Positions 45,171-52,756 of a DNA stretch of 64,000 nucleotides are shown one piece after another (position 1 is the stretch's first letter; each line of letters begins with the position of its first letter). Below the pieces are notes generated by a model. The model made no database searches and had not been told where the DNA came from. It worked only from the letters and a program-made list of their open reading frames with translations. Source of the DNA: Denitromonas ohlonensis (GTDB lineage: Bacteria > Pseudomonadota > Gammaproteobacteria > Burkholderiales > Rhodocyclaceae); NCBI RefSeq assembly GCF_007625205.1, contig NZ_VMNI01000005.1, positions 117,120 through 181,119 on the forward strand. Reading direction: 5' to 3'. The position numbers and the translations under genes were made by a program.

Positions 45171-45203
45171 CCCGGCGGTAGTTCTTTCGGACTACCGCCG
45201 GGG
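45171..45203. promoter_or_regulatory. Candidate EpsA-type operator, site 3, within a perfect hairpin
   Basis: TAGTTCTTTCGGACTA (45179-45194) has the full right half CGGACTA and the central TT; its left half TAGTTCT matches TAGTCCG at 5 of 7. It is enclosed in a longer hairpin, CCCGGCGGTAGT (45171-45182) with ACTACCGCCGGG (45191-45202). It lies 80 bases before the ExbB-operon start and 34 after the TpsA stop. The hairpin could also end the tpsA transcript, but there is no U-tract. Confidence 0.6.
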
Positions 45204-45273
45204 CGCGCCGGGCTACCGTCCGCTTAACACGCCATCACCATCATGACGGGCTGAGTCTGGAGCCCGAATTGCC

Positions 45274-46956
45274 ATGAAGAAACTGTTTGCCCTCGTCCTC
45301 GCGCTGGCCCTGCCGGTTAGCGCACACGCCTGGTGGAATGAAGCCTGGACCGCGCGGCGCGCGGTGGTCATCGACACCACCGCCGAGACCGGCGTTGCAG
45401 TGCCGGCGGCGTCGATGGTGACGGTGCCGGTGCGACTGCACAGCGGCAACTTTGATTTTCTCGGCGCCAAGCTCGACGGCAGCGATCTGCGTTTCATGGC
45501 GGCGGATGATCTGACGCCGCTCAAGTTTCATATCGAACGTTATGACGGCACCGACGAGCTGGCGCTGGCCTGGGTGCAGGTGCCGCAGGTGGCGCCGCAG
45601 ATGGCCGATCAGAAGGTGTTTGTCTATTTCGGCAATGTGGGCGCGCCCGGCGAGCAGGACGCGGCCGGTAGCTACGACGCCAGCACGGCGGCGGTATTCC
45701 ACTTTGGGCAGGCCGATGCACCGCCGGTGGATTCGAGCAAGAACGCCAACGTGGCTGCCGGAACGGTGGCGATCGAGAAGGCGGGCCTGCTCGGCGCCAG
45801 CGCCCGATTCGACGGCACACAGGTGATGGAGCTCGCGCCGTCGGCGTCGCTGGCGCTGGATGGCTCGCGCGGCATGACGCTGTCGCTGTGGTTGCGCCCC
45901 GACGAGGGCGTGACGAGCGGGACGCTGTACCAGCAGGATGGCGTCCGGCTGGATCTGGTTGATGGCACGCTGGTGCTGCGCACGCCCGACGGCGAGGCGA
46001 CGGGTGGCGGCGTGTCGGCTGGCGCATGGCATCACGTGGCGCTGAGCGTCGGCGGCGGCAAGGTGGTGTTCTATGTCGATGGCCAGCATGTGGCCGCGGG
46101 CGAGGCGCAACTGCCCTTGCTGCAGGCGCCGGTGCGCATCGGCGAGGGCTTTGCCGGCCTGCTCGACGAGTTGCAGATCAGCACGGCGGTGCGCAGTGCC
46201 GACTGGGTGAAACTGGCGGTGGCGGCGCAGGGGCCCGAGGGGCGTTTGCTGCGTGTGGTTGAAGACAGCGGCGAGGTGGCCGAGGAGGGCGGGCATTCCT
46301 ACTTTGGGGTGCTGGTCGATAACCTGACGGTCGACGCCTGGGTGGTGATCATCATCCTGATGGTGATGTTCGCCATCGCCTTGCTGGTGATGGTGGCCAA
46401 GGCGCAGTTCGTGGCCAAGGTGGATCGCCACAATCGCGTCTTTTTGCATCATTTCCGCGAGGCGAAAGACGATTTTCTGTCGATCGCGCAGGGCAAGACG
46501 CATGCGCATTCGTCGCTGTTCCGGCTGTATTCGGCGGGGGTGCGTGAAGTGAACAAGCGGGTGGAGGACGGTCGCAGTCATCTGACCGGCGCTTCGCTCA
46601 ATGCCATCAAGGCCTCGGTGGATGCCGACCTGGTGCGTGAATCGCACCGTCTTAATGACAAGATGGTGCTGCTGACCATTGCCATTTCGGGCGGCCCCTT
46701 TCTCGGTCTGCTCGGCACGGTGGTGGGGGTGATGATTACCTTTGCGGCGATTGCGGCGGCCGGCGATGTGAACGTGAACGCCATCGCACCGGGTATTGCC
46801 GCCGCGCTGCTGGCCACGGTGGCCGGCCTGGCCGTGGCGATTCCGGCGCTGTTTGGTTACAACTACCTGGCCGGACGGATCAAGAACATCTCGGCGGACA
46901 TGCACATCTTCGTCGATGAGTTTGTCACCCGTATCGCCGAAGTGTACGACCGGTGA
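45274..46956 (+). CDS. ExbB/TolQ/MotA proton-channel protein with exported DUF2341 and LamG-like domains
   Basis: 560 residues. Signal peptide (1-19, MKKLFALVLALALPVSAHA). Residues about 20-125 are a DUF2341-type beta domain (WWNEAWTARRAVVI); about 137-320 are a LamG/concanavalin-like lectin fold (GMTLSLWLRPDEGVTSGTLY, AWHHVALSVGGGKVVFYVDG). Then come three membrane helices (about 354-376, 465-490, 507-530) with a cytoplasmic loop of about 85 residues between the first and second, and the ExbB/MotA signature GLLGTVVGVMITFAAIA. So the lectin-like part faces the periplasm and is built onto a proton channel. Normal ExbB is about 240 residues and lacks such domains. Two ExbD and one TonB-like gene follow at once. 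Confidence 0.9.
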   Translation: MKKLFALVLALALPVSAHAWWNEAWTARRAVVIDTTAETGVAVPAASMVTVPVRLHSGNFDFLGAKLDGSDLRFMAADDLTPLKFHIERYDGTDELALAWVQVPQVAPQMADQKVFVYFGNVGAPGEQDAAGSYDASTAAVFHFGQADAPPVDSSKNANVAAGTVAIEKAGLLGASARFDGTQVMELAPSASLALDGSRGMTLSLWLRPDEGVTSGTLYQQDGVRLDLVDGTLVLRTPDGEATGGGVSAGAWHHVALSVGGGKVVFYVDGQHVAAGEAQLPLLQAPVRIGEGFAGLLDELQISTAVRSADWVKLAVAAQGPEGRLLRVVEDSGEVAEEGGHSYFGVLVDNLTVDAWVVIIILMVMFAIALLVMVAKAQFVAKVDRHNRVFLHHFREAKDDFLSIAQGKTHAHSSLFRLYSAGVREVNKRVEDGRSHLTGASLNAIKASVDADLVRESHRLNDKMVLLTIAISGGPFLGLLGTVVGVMITFAAIAAAGDVNVNAIAPGIAAALLATVAGLAVAIPALFGYNYLAGRIKNISADMHIFVDEFVTRIAEVYDR

Positions 46957-46962
46957 TCGCGC

Positions 46963-47370
46963 ATGTCCGGTGATATCCGCGAGGACAACCAGCCTTACGA
47001 CGACATCAACGTCACGCCGATGCTTGATCTGGCGTATGTGCTGCTGGTGGTGTTCATCATCCTGACCACCGCTTCGGTGCAGGGTATCAAGGTCGAGGCG
47101 CCGCAGACCACCGCGGCCAACAACCTCGCCAAACCGCAGACCCGCGCCATCACCATCACCCGCGACGGCGATGTGTTTCTCGATGCCTACCCGGTCGACA
47201 TGGCGCAGCTGGAAACCCGTCTGGCGCAGATGAAGGCGCTCAACCCGGCGCTGCCGATCGTGCTCAAGGGCGACGCCAGCGCGCAGTACGAAAAGGTGAT
47301 GCTGGCGCTGGAGGTGTGCAAGCGGCTGGGCATCACCGAAATCGGCCTCGTCACCAAACGGATTCAGTAA
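46963..47370 (+). CDS. exbD: ExbD/TolR-family protein 1
   Basis: 135 residues, starting 6 bases after the ExbB stop. The sequence DDINVTPMLDLAYVLLVVFI contains the transmembrane helix with the proton-carrying Asp (about residue 22) of ExbD/TolR/MotB. The periplasmic part (ITITRDGDVFLDAYPVDMAQ) is the usual dimerising domain. It pairs with the channel protein before it to turn the proton-motive force into work on TonB. One of two tandem copies, which share the helix sequence but differ in the periplasmic domain. Confidence 0.93.
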   Translation: MSGDIREDNQPYDDINVTPMLDLAYVLLVVFIILTTASVQGIKVEAPQTTAANNLAKPQTRAITITRDGDVFLDAYPVDMAQLETRLAQMKALNPALPIVLKGDASAQYEKVMLALEVCKRLGITEIGLVTKRIQ

Positions 47371-47775
47371 ATGCAGATCCAGAACGACACCGAACCCTAC
47401 GACTCGATCAACGTCACGCCAATGCTCGATCTGGCCTACGTGCTGCTGGTGGTGTTCATCATCATGACCACCGCCTCGGTGCAGGGGCTGACCATGAACC
47501 TGCCCAAGCCGAGCAACACACCGAGCGAGGAAAAACACGAGACCAAGATCGTGCAGATCTCGCCCGAGGGGCGCTTCATGATCAACGGCGTGGGCGTGAC
47601 GCCGGCCGAACTGGAAGCCCAGCTGCTGTCGGCGAAGGCGCGTGACCCCAAGCTGGCGGTGATGGTCAAGGGCGACCCGGCGACCCAGTACGCCAAGGTG
47701 ATCGAGGTGGTCGACCTGGTCAATCGCCTGCAGATCGACGGCCTCGGCCTGATCACGGCGCGGATCGGCACATGA
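47371..47775 (+). CDS. exbD: ExbD/TolR-family protein 2
   Basis: 134 residues, starting directly at the end of exbD 1. DSINVTPMLDLAYVLLVVFI is nearly the same helix (Asp about residue 20), while the periplasmic domain differs (VQISPEGRFMINGVGVTPAE). Two different ExbD proteins per operon may give an asymmetric heterodimer in the channel, which is the stoichiometry (two D per five B) known for ExbBD. Its stop overlaps the TonB-like start (ATGA). Confidence 0.93.
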   Translation: MQIQNDTEPYDSINVTPMLDLAYVLLVVFIIMTTASVQGLTMNLPKPSNTPSEEKHETKIVQISPEGRFMINGVGVTPAELEAQLLSAKARDPKLAVMVKGDPATQYAKVIEVVDLVNRLQIDGLGLITARIGT

Positions 47776-48464
47776 GTGGTCTGGCCGAAGACGAGCTCTT
47801 CGAGGCGCCGTGGCGTCGTCATGCGCGCCAGCTCGGTCTGGCGGTGGTGGTGGCTGCGTTGATTGGCGGCGCGGTGCTGCTGGTGCAGGGCCTGGGCGGC
47901 GACGCCCAGCGCCCGGCGCGCCAGGTCACGAAGATCACCATCCTCCCTGACACGCCGCCGCCGCCCCCGCCTCCGCCGCCCAAGGAACAGCCCAGGCCGG
48001 AGCCGAAGGACGTGCCCAAGCAGGCCAAGCTGGATGCGCCCAAGCCGGTGGACACGCCGAAACCGCAGGATGCCGAGCAGATCAAGATGGAAGGCGAGGC
48101 GGGTGATGGGCCGAGCCCGTTTGCCTCGGGTGAGGTATCTCAGGATTACATCGGGGGCGATATCGGCGGCGGCAACAACGCCATGCAATACGCCTTCTAC
48201 AGCCGGATGCTGCAGCGCCATCTGCAGCAAGCGCTGGCGCGTCGATCGGAGATCAAGCGGATGGACTACCGCGTCAAGCTGCGCGTCTGGCTGGCGGGCG
48301 ACGGGTCGATCCGCCGCGCCGAGCTCATCGATAGTACCGGCAGCGCCGAGATGGACACGAAGCTGCGGACGGCCTTGACGGATCTGCCGCCCGTATCCGA
48401 GTCGCCGCCGGAAAAACTCCCCCAACCCATTTCCGTCCGGATCACCAATCGGGTGACCGGCTAA
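47772..48464 (+). CDS. tonB: TonB-like energy transducer
   Basis: 230 residues: a short cytoplasmic N terminus, one membrane helix (about 20-40), a Pro-rich span with nine consecutive Pro (62-70) and Pro/Lys/Glu repeats to about 105, and a C-terminal TonB/TolA-type domain (YRVKLRVWLAGDGSIRRAEL). It would carry energy from the ExbB/ExbD motor across the periplasm to an outer-membrane partner. No TonB-dependent receptor with a plug domain is encoded in the window; the neighbouring outer-membrane proteins are the porin-like gene that follows and TpsB. Confidence 0.88.
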   Translation: MSGLAEDELFEAPWRRHARQLGLAVVVAALIGGAVLLVQGLGGDAQRPARQVTKITILPDTPPPPPPPPPKEQPRPEPKDVPKQAKLDAPKPVDTPKPQDAEQIKMEGEAGDGPSPFASGEVSQDYIGGDIGGGNNAMQYAFYSRMLQRHLQQALARRSEIKRMDYRVKLRVWLAGDGSIRRAELIDSTGSAEMDTKLRTALTDLPPVSESPPEKLPQPISVRITNRVTG

Positions 48465-48482
48465 GCCTTGACGACATTTGCC

Positions 48483-50177
48483 ATGACCCCGATGAAAACA
48501 CTCACTTTCGCGATCGCCCTGGCGCTTGGCAGTTCGACCGTGCTCGCCGATGAGCGGCAGTCGCTCGAGGCGCTGCAGCACACCACCATGCGCTTGATCG
48601 ATGTGCTGGTCGAAAACGGCGTGCTCAAGCGTGAGCAAGCCGACGCCATGGTGCAGGAAGCCCAGCGCCGTGCCGCGCAGGACGTGGCGCGCAAGGCAGC
48701 CGAGGTGCCGTCCGCCGGCGCCCTCCGGATTCCGTATGTGCCGCAGATTGTGCGTGACCAGATCCGCGATGAGATCAAGCAAGAGGTGCTGGCCGAGGCC
48801 AGGGAAGACCGCTGGGCTGCACCGAACGCCATTCCGGAATGGGTGTCTCGAATTCAGTGGGAAGGCGATGTGCGGCTGCGCTTCCAGTCGGACCGCTACG
48901 CAGACGACAATACCTCTGCATCGAACTATGCGAATGCGCTTGGCATCACCCCCGGGACTGGCATACCCGCGGTGTCCGGCAGTGGCGCACCGTATGTCAC
49001 CCGCAATGCGGGTGCGGCGGACGTATCAGACAATGGAACGGCGATCGGTAATGTGACCGATGACGTCAATCGTTGGCGGGTGCGGGCGCGGCTGGGCGTG
49101 CTGGCGCGGCTGTCGAACAGCGTGAGCGCCGGGGTGCGAATGGCGACCGGCAGCACCGGCGACCGGGTGTCCACCAACCAGACGCTGGGCCAGAACCTCA
49201 ACAAGTACAGCTTCGTGCTCGACCGGGCCTATATCAACTACGCCCCCTTCGAGTGGCTCAAGCTGTCGGGCGGGCGCATCCCCAATCCTTGGTTTGCCAC
49301 GGATCTGGTGTGGGACGACGACCTGAATTTCGAGGGGGTCGCCGCAACTGCCAGCTACCCGTTCAAGGGCGGTCGGATCAGCCCGTTCGTGACGGCAGGC
49401 TGGTTCCCGCTGCGTCCCGAAACGCCGGGGCAGCGCGAGGACCGTTCGTTGCAGGGCGTGCAGTTCGGTCTGAACCTGCGGGCGGCGGAGGACGTGCGCT
49501 TTCGCTTTGGCGTGGCCCAGTATGACTACCAGAACATCGAGGGACGCGTCGACAACGCTTACACGCTGGGGGTTGGCGCCGGTGCGTCATACGGCCAGTA
49601 TGGTTATGAAACGGGGTTGCGTGCCAAGGGCAATACTTTGTTCACTACGAACAGCAGCCTCGACGGCACCGCGTTTCCGGCGCAATCCGGCAGCAATCCG
49701 ATCTGGGGTCTTGCTTCGAAGTTCAAGCCGCTGGTCCTGACCGCCACCGCGGATCTGGCCAGCTTCGACCCAGTGCATGTGATGGTTTCCGCCGAATACG
49801 TCAAGAACCTGGCGTTTGATCGCGACGAAATTTTCCGCCGCACCGGCCTGCGCATGAGCGACGGCAGTGACCGCGCTTATCTGCTGCGCTTGGCGGTTGG
49901 CATGCCATCGATCAAGGAAGTCGGCGATTGGAATGCGTCGATCACCTACCGCAACGTCGGCTCGGACTCGGTCGTGGACGCCTTCACGGATTCCGATTTC
50001 GGTCTCGGGGGCACCAACATGAAGGGTTACACGCTTAGTTTCGCTTATGGACTCGACAACCGGACCTCACTCGGCCTGAAGTACAGCTCAGCCAAGACAG
50101 TGGATAGTCCGACCTTGCTGCGCGGGGAGCAATTCGGCGTCGACACCCTCCAACTCGACCTCGCGGTCAAGTTCTGA
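48483..50177 (+). CDS. Putative outer-membrane porin (long-coil porin type)
   Basis: About 564 residues. The start is ATG 48483 or 48492; the second gives a textbook signal peptide (MKTLTFAIALALGSSTVLA). Residues about 30-120 are helical and charged (LEALQHTTMRLIDVLVENGV, then DQIRDEIKQEVLAEAREDRW), likely a periplasmic coiled coil. From about 125 onward alternating strands form a barrel (IQWEGDVRLRFQSDRYADDN to the end), closing with FGVDTLQLDLAVKF, a terminal Phe as in outer-membrane proteins. It matches the 'putative porin' family linked to ExbD operons. Its helical base is a possible contact for the TonB-like protein. Confidence 0.82.
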   Translation: MTPMKTLTFAIALALGSSTVLADERQSLEALQHTTMRLIDVLVENGVLKREQADAMVQEAQRRAAQDVARKAAEVPSAGALRIPYVPQIVRDQIRDEIKQEVLAEAREDRWAAPNAIPEWVSRIQWEGDVRLRFQSDRYADDNTSASNYANALGITPGTGIPAVSGSGAPYVTRNAGAADVSDNGTAIGNVTDDVNRWRVRARLGVLARLSNSVSAGVRMATGSTGDRVSTNQTLGQNLNKYSFVLDRAYINYAPFEWLKLSGGRIPNPWFATDLVWDDDLNFEGVAATASYPFKGGRISPFVTAGWFPLRPETPGQREDRSLQGVQFGLNLRAAEDVRFRFGVAQYDYQNIEGRVDNAYTLGVGAGASYGQYGYETGLRAKGNTLFTTNSSLDGTAFPAQSGSNPIWGLASKFKPLVLTATADLASFDPVHVMVSAEYVKNLAFDRDEIFRRTGLRMSDGSDRAYLLRLAVGMPSIKEVGDWNASITYRNVGSDSVVDAFTDSDFGLGGTNMKGYTLSFAYGLDNRTSLGLKYSSAKTVDSPTLLRGEQFGVDTLQLDLAVKF

Positions 50178-50185
50178 GGCATGGG

Positions 50186-50821
50186 ATGATGTTGCGACGA
50201 CTTCTTCTTTCGATGTGCCTCGTAATGTGTGCGGGTCCGGTGGTCGCCCAGAGTTCGGCTGATGCTCAATTGCGCCAGCTGCGCCTGCAGGTGCGCCAAG
50301 CCATGCAGGCGGCACGCGATGCGCAGCAAACCGCGGATGCTGCCAAGGCCGACGCCGAAGCGGCGCGGGCCCGGCAAGCCGAATTACAGGCCGCGCTGGA
50401 TGAGGCGCTGGGTCGTCGTGATGCAGCGGCGGCGTCGGCGTCGCGTCTGCGGCAGGACAAAGGGACGCTGGAGGGTAAATTGACGACAGTTGAATCCGCC
50501 CTGACGGAAACCCGGGAACTGCTGGCCGCGGTGCGCACCGAGTTGAACACCCAGGTGGCCGGACGGCGAACGGCTGAGGCCGGTTTGCGCGATATCGACG
50601 CGGCGCTGGCGACCTGCCGGGCGCACAACGGCGAGCTGGTGGGTGTCGCGGATGAGCTGCTCATCGCTTACCAGCACAAGGGCGTGTTCGATATATTGGG
50701 GGAGGGCGAGCCCTTTACCGGCATTGGTCGGGTGCGCCTGGAAAACCTGCTGGAAACCTATCGCGACAAGGTGGATGCAGCCGCGGAGCGCGTGGCGGAG
50801 TCGGCCCCGGCGGGGCGCTGA
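50186..50821 (+). CDS. Exported coiled-coil protein, unknown function
   Basis: 211 residues from ATG 50186 or 50189, with GAGG upstream. Signal peptide (LRRLLLSMCLVMCAGPVVAQ), then about 110 residues of Ala/Arg/Gln/Glu-rich coiled coil with heptad spacing, and a short C-terminal region (LIAYQHKGVFDILGEGEPFT). It is 8 bases after the porin gene and clearly the last gene of the ExbB operon. It may trimerise with or scaffold the porin's helical base; no enzyme motif is visible. No homologue name is known to me. Confidence 0.8.
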   Translation: MMLRRLLLSMCLVMCAGPVVAQSSADAQLRQLRLQVRQAMQAARDAQQTADAAKADAEAARARQAELQAALDEALGRRDAAAASASRLRQDKGTLEGKLTTVESALTETRELLAAVRTELNTQVAGRRTAEAGLRDIDAALATCRAHNGELVGVADELLIAYQHKGVFDILGEGEPFTGIGRVRLENLLETYRDKVDAAAERVAESAPAGR

Positions 50822-50862
50822 CCATGCCAGCGTGGTTGGGCGCGCGCGGCGCGCGGCTCAAG

Positions 50863-50892
50863 AAAAATGCCCGGCATATGCCGGGCATTTTT
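50863..50892. terminator. Bidirectional terminator
   Basis: A perfect 30-base palindrome: five A, then TGCCCGGCAT/ATGCCGGGCA, then five T. It closes both the ExbB operon and the convergent fumarase gene. Confidence 0.93.
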
Positions 50893-50914
50893 GTCTGCGT
50901 GTCGTCTGTGGCGA

Positions 50915-52447
50915 TCAGCTGGTCACGACCGGGATTTTGCCGATCTTGGCCTGCCACAGCTTCGGGCCGGTTTTGTGAACCGACTCGCCCGAGGCATCGA
51001 CCGCGACGGTGACCGGCATATCGACCACGTCGAACTCGTAGATGGCTTCCATGCCGAGGTCCGCAAAGCCTACGACCTTGGAGGCCTTGATGGCCTTGGA
51101 GACGAGGTAGGCGGAGCCGCCGACGGCCATGAGGTAAGCGGCCTTGTTGTCCTTGATGGCTTCGATGGCCACGGGGCCGCGTTCGGCTTTGCCGACCATG
51201 GCGATGAGGCCGGTTTTTTCGAGCATCATGCGGGTGAAGCCGTCCATGCGCGTGGCGGTGGTGGGGCCGGCCGGGCCGACGACTTCGTCGCGCACCGGGT
51301 CGACCGGGCCGACGTAGTAGATGACGCGGTTGGTGAAGTCGACCGGCAGCTTCTCGCCCTTGGCGAGCATGTCGGCGATGCGCTTGTGGGCGGCGTCGCG
51401 GCCGGTGAGCATCTTGCCGTTGAGCAGCAGGACCTGACCCGGCTTCCACGAAGATACTTGTTCGGTGGTGAGGCTGTTGAGGTCGACGCGGGTGGCGACT
51501 TCGGTATCCGCCTGCCAGGTGACGGCCGGCCAGTCTTCGAGGCGGGGTGCCTGCAGGTGGGCGGGGCCGGAGCCGTCGAGCTCGAAATGCACATGACGGG
51601 TGGCGGCACAGTTGGGGATCATCGCAACCGGTAGCGAGGCGGCGTGGGTCGGGTAGTCGAGAATCTTGACGTCGAGCACGGTGGTGAGGCCGCCCAGGCC
51701 CTGGGCGCCGATGCCCAGCGCGTTAACCTTGTCGAAGAGCTCGAGGCGCAGCTCTTCGACGCGGCTCAGGGTGTCGCCCTTGGCGGCGCGGGCCTGGAGT
51801 TCTTGAATATCGACATGGCCCATCAGCGATTCTTTGGCCAGCAGCATGGCTTTTTCAGGCGTGCCGCCAATGCCGATGCCGAGGATGCCCGGCGGGCACC
51901 AGCCGGCGCCCATGGTCGGGAGCGTCTTGAGGACCCAGTCGACGATGGAGTCGGAGGGGTTGAGCATGACCAGCTTCGATTTGTTCTCCGAGCCGCCGCC
52001 CTTGGCCGCACAGGTGATGTCGACGGTGTCGCCCGGCACGATTTCGTAGTGCACCACGGCCGGGGTGTTGTCCTTGCTGTTCTTGCGGGCACCGGCGGGG
52101 TCGAGCAGGACCGAGGCGCGCAGCTTGTTGTCGGGGTCGGTGTAGGCGCGACGCACGCCTTCGTTGACCATCTCCTGGACGCTCAGCGTGCTGTCCCAGC
52201 GCACATTCATGCCCACTTTGAGAAAGACCACCGCGATACCGGTGTCCTGGCAGATGGGGCGATGCCCTTCGGCGCACATGCGGCTGTTAGTGAGAATCTG
52301 CGCGATGGCGTCTTTCGCGGCGGGCGATTCTTCGCGCTCATAGGCTTCGCCCAGCGCCTGGATGTAGTCCAGCGGATGGTAGTAGCTGATGAACTGGAAT
52401 GCGTCCGCGATGGACTGGATGAAGTCTTCCTGCTTGATTGTGCTCAT
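50915..52447 (-). CDS. fumA: Class I fumarate hydratase (4Fe-4S)
   Basis: 510 residues from the ATG whose codon ends at 52447 (GGGAG upstream); 22 codons of open frame before it are not family-like. The oxygen-sensitive iron-sulphur fumarase interconverts fumarate and malate. N-terminal domain with RPICQDTGIAVVF, Fe-S region GAGWCPPGILGIGIGG and IPNCAATRHVHFELDG, then the C-terminal domain with GPTTATRMDGFTRMMLEKTG. The three cysteines that hold the cluster lie in these motifs. Single gene, divergent from acs across 309 bases. Confidence 0.96.
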   Translation of the reverse strand: MSTIKQEDFIQSIADAFQFISYYHPLDYIQALGEAYEREESPAAKDAIAQILTNSRMCAEGHRPICQDTGIAVVFLKVGMNVRWDSTLSVQEMVNEGVRRAYTDPDNKLRASVLLDPAGARKNSKDNTPAVVHYEIVPGDTVDITCAAKGGGSENKSKLVMLNPSDSIVDWVLKTLPTMGAGWCPPGILGIGIGGTPEKAMLLAKESLMGHVDIQELQARAAKGDTLSRVEELRLELFDKVNALGIGAQGLGGLTTVLDVKILDYPTHAASLPVAMIPNCAATRHVHFELDGSGPAHLQAPRLEDWPAVTWQADTEVATRVDLNSLTTEQVSSWKPGQVLLLNGKMLTGRDAAHKRIADMLAKGEKLPVDFTNRVIYYVGPVDPVRDEVVGPAGPTTATRMDGFTRMMLEKTGLIAMVGKAERGPVAIEAIKDNKAAYLMAVGGSAYLVSKAIKASKVVGFADLGMEAIYEFDVVDMPVTVAVDASGESVHKTGPKLWQAKIGKIPVVTS

Positions 52448-52756
52448 GGTGGGCTCCCTCACAGAGAAAGGCAGGCGCCGCGGGCAAAGCAGCCCCTGCC
52501 ATGATGCGTCCACGAATCGCTTGACTGGCGTCGTGGCGTCGGGCGAGATTCTAACACCGCGGCGTGAGCTACTACTTTGTGTTGCAGTGCCACGAAGGTG
52601 TAAGTCCTGTGTAAGATAGATTTCATTTAATGCGGTCTGTTCTCAGTGGCCGGGTTTATTGAGTGTCGCCGCTGATGGTAATGTCTGTTGATTGTTCCGG
52701 CGCAGACTGGAGCAAGTAACCGAATTTCGATTCCGTGAATTGAGGAGAGGTGAGAG
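52448..52756. other. 309-base divergent promoter region between fumA and acs
   Basis: No gene is supported. The half nearest acs is AT-richer (TTTCATTTAATG at 52621) and should hold the acs promoter, but no -35/-10 pair with proper spacing was found. No obvious inverted repeats. Confidence 0.5.
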
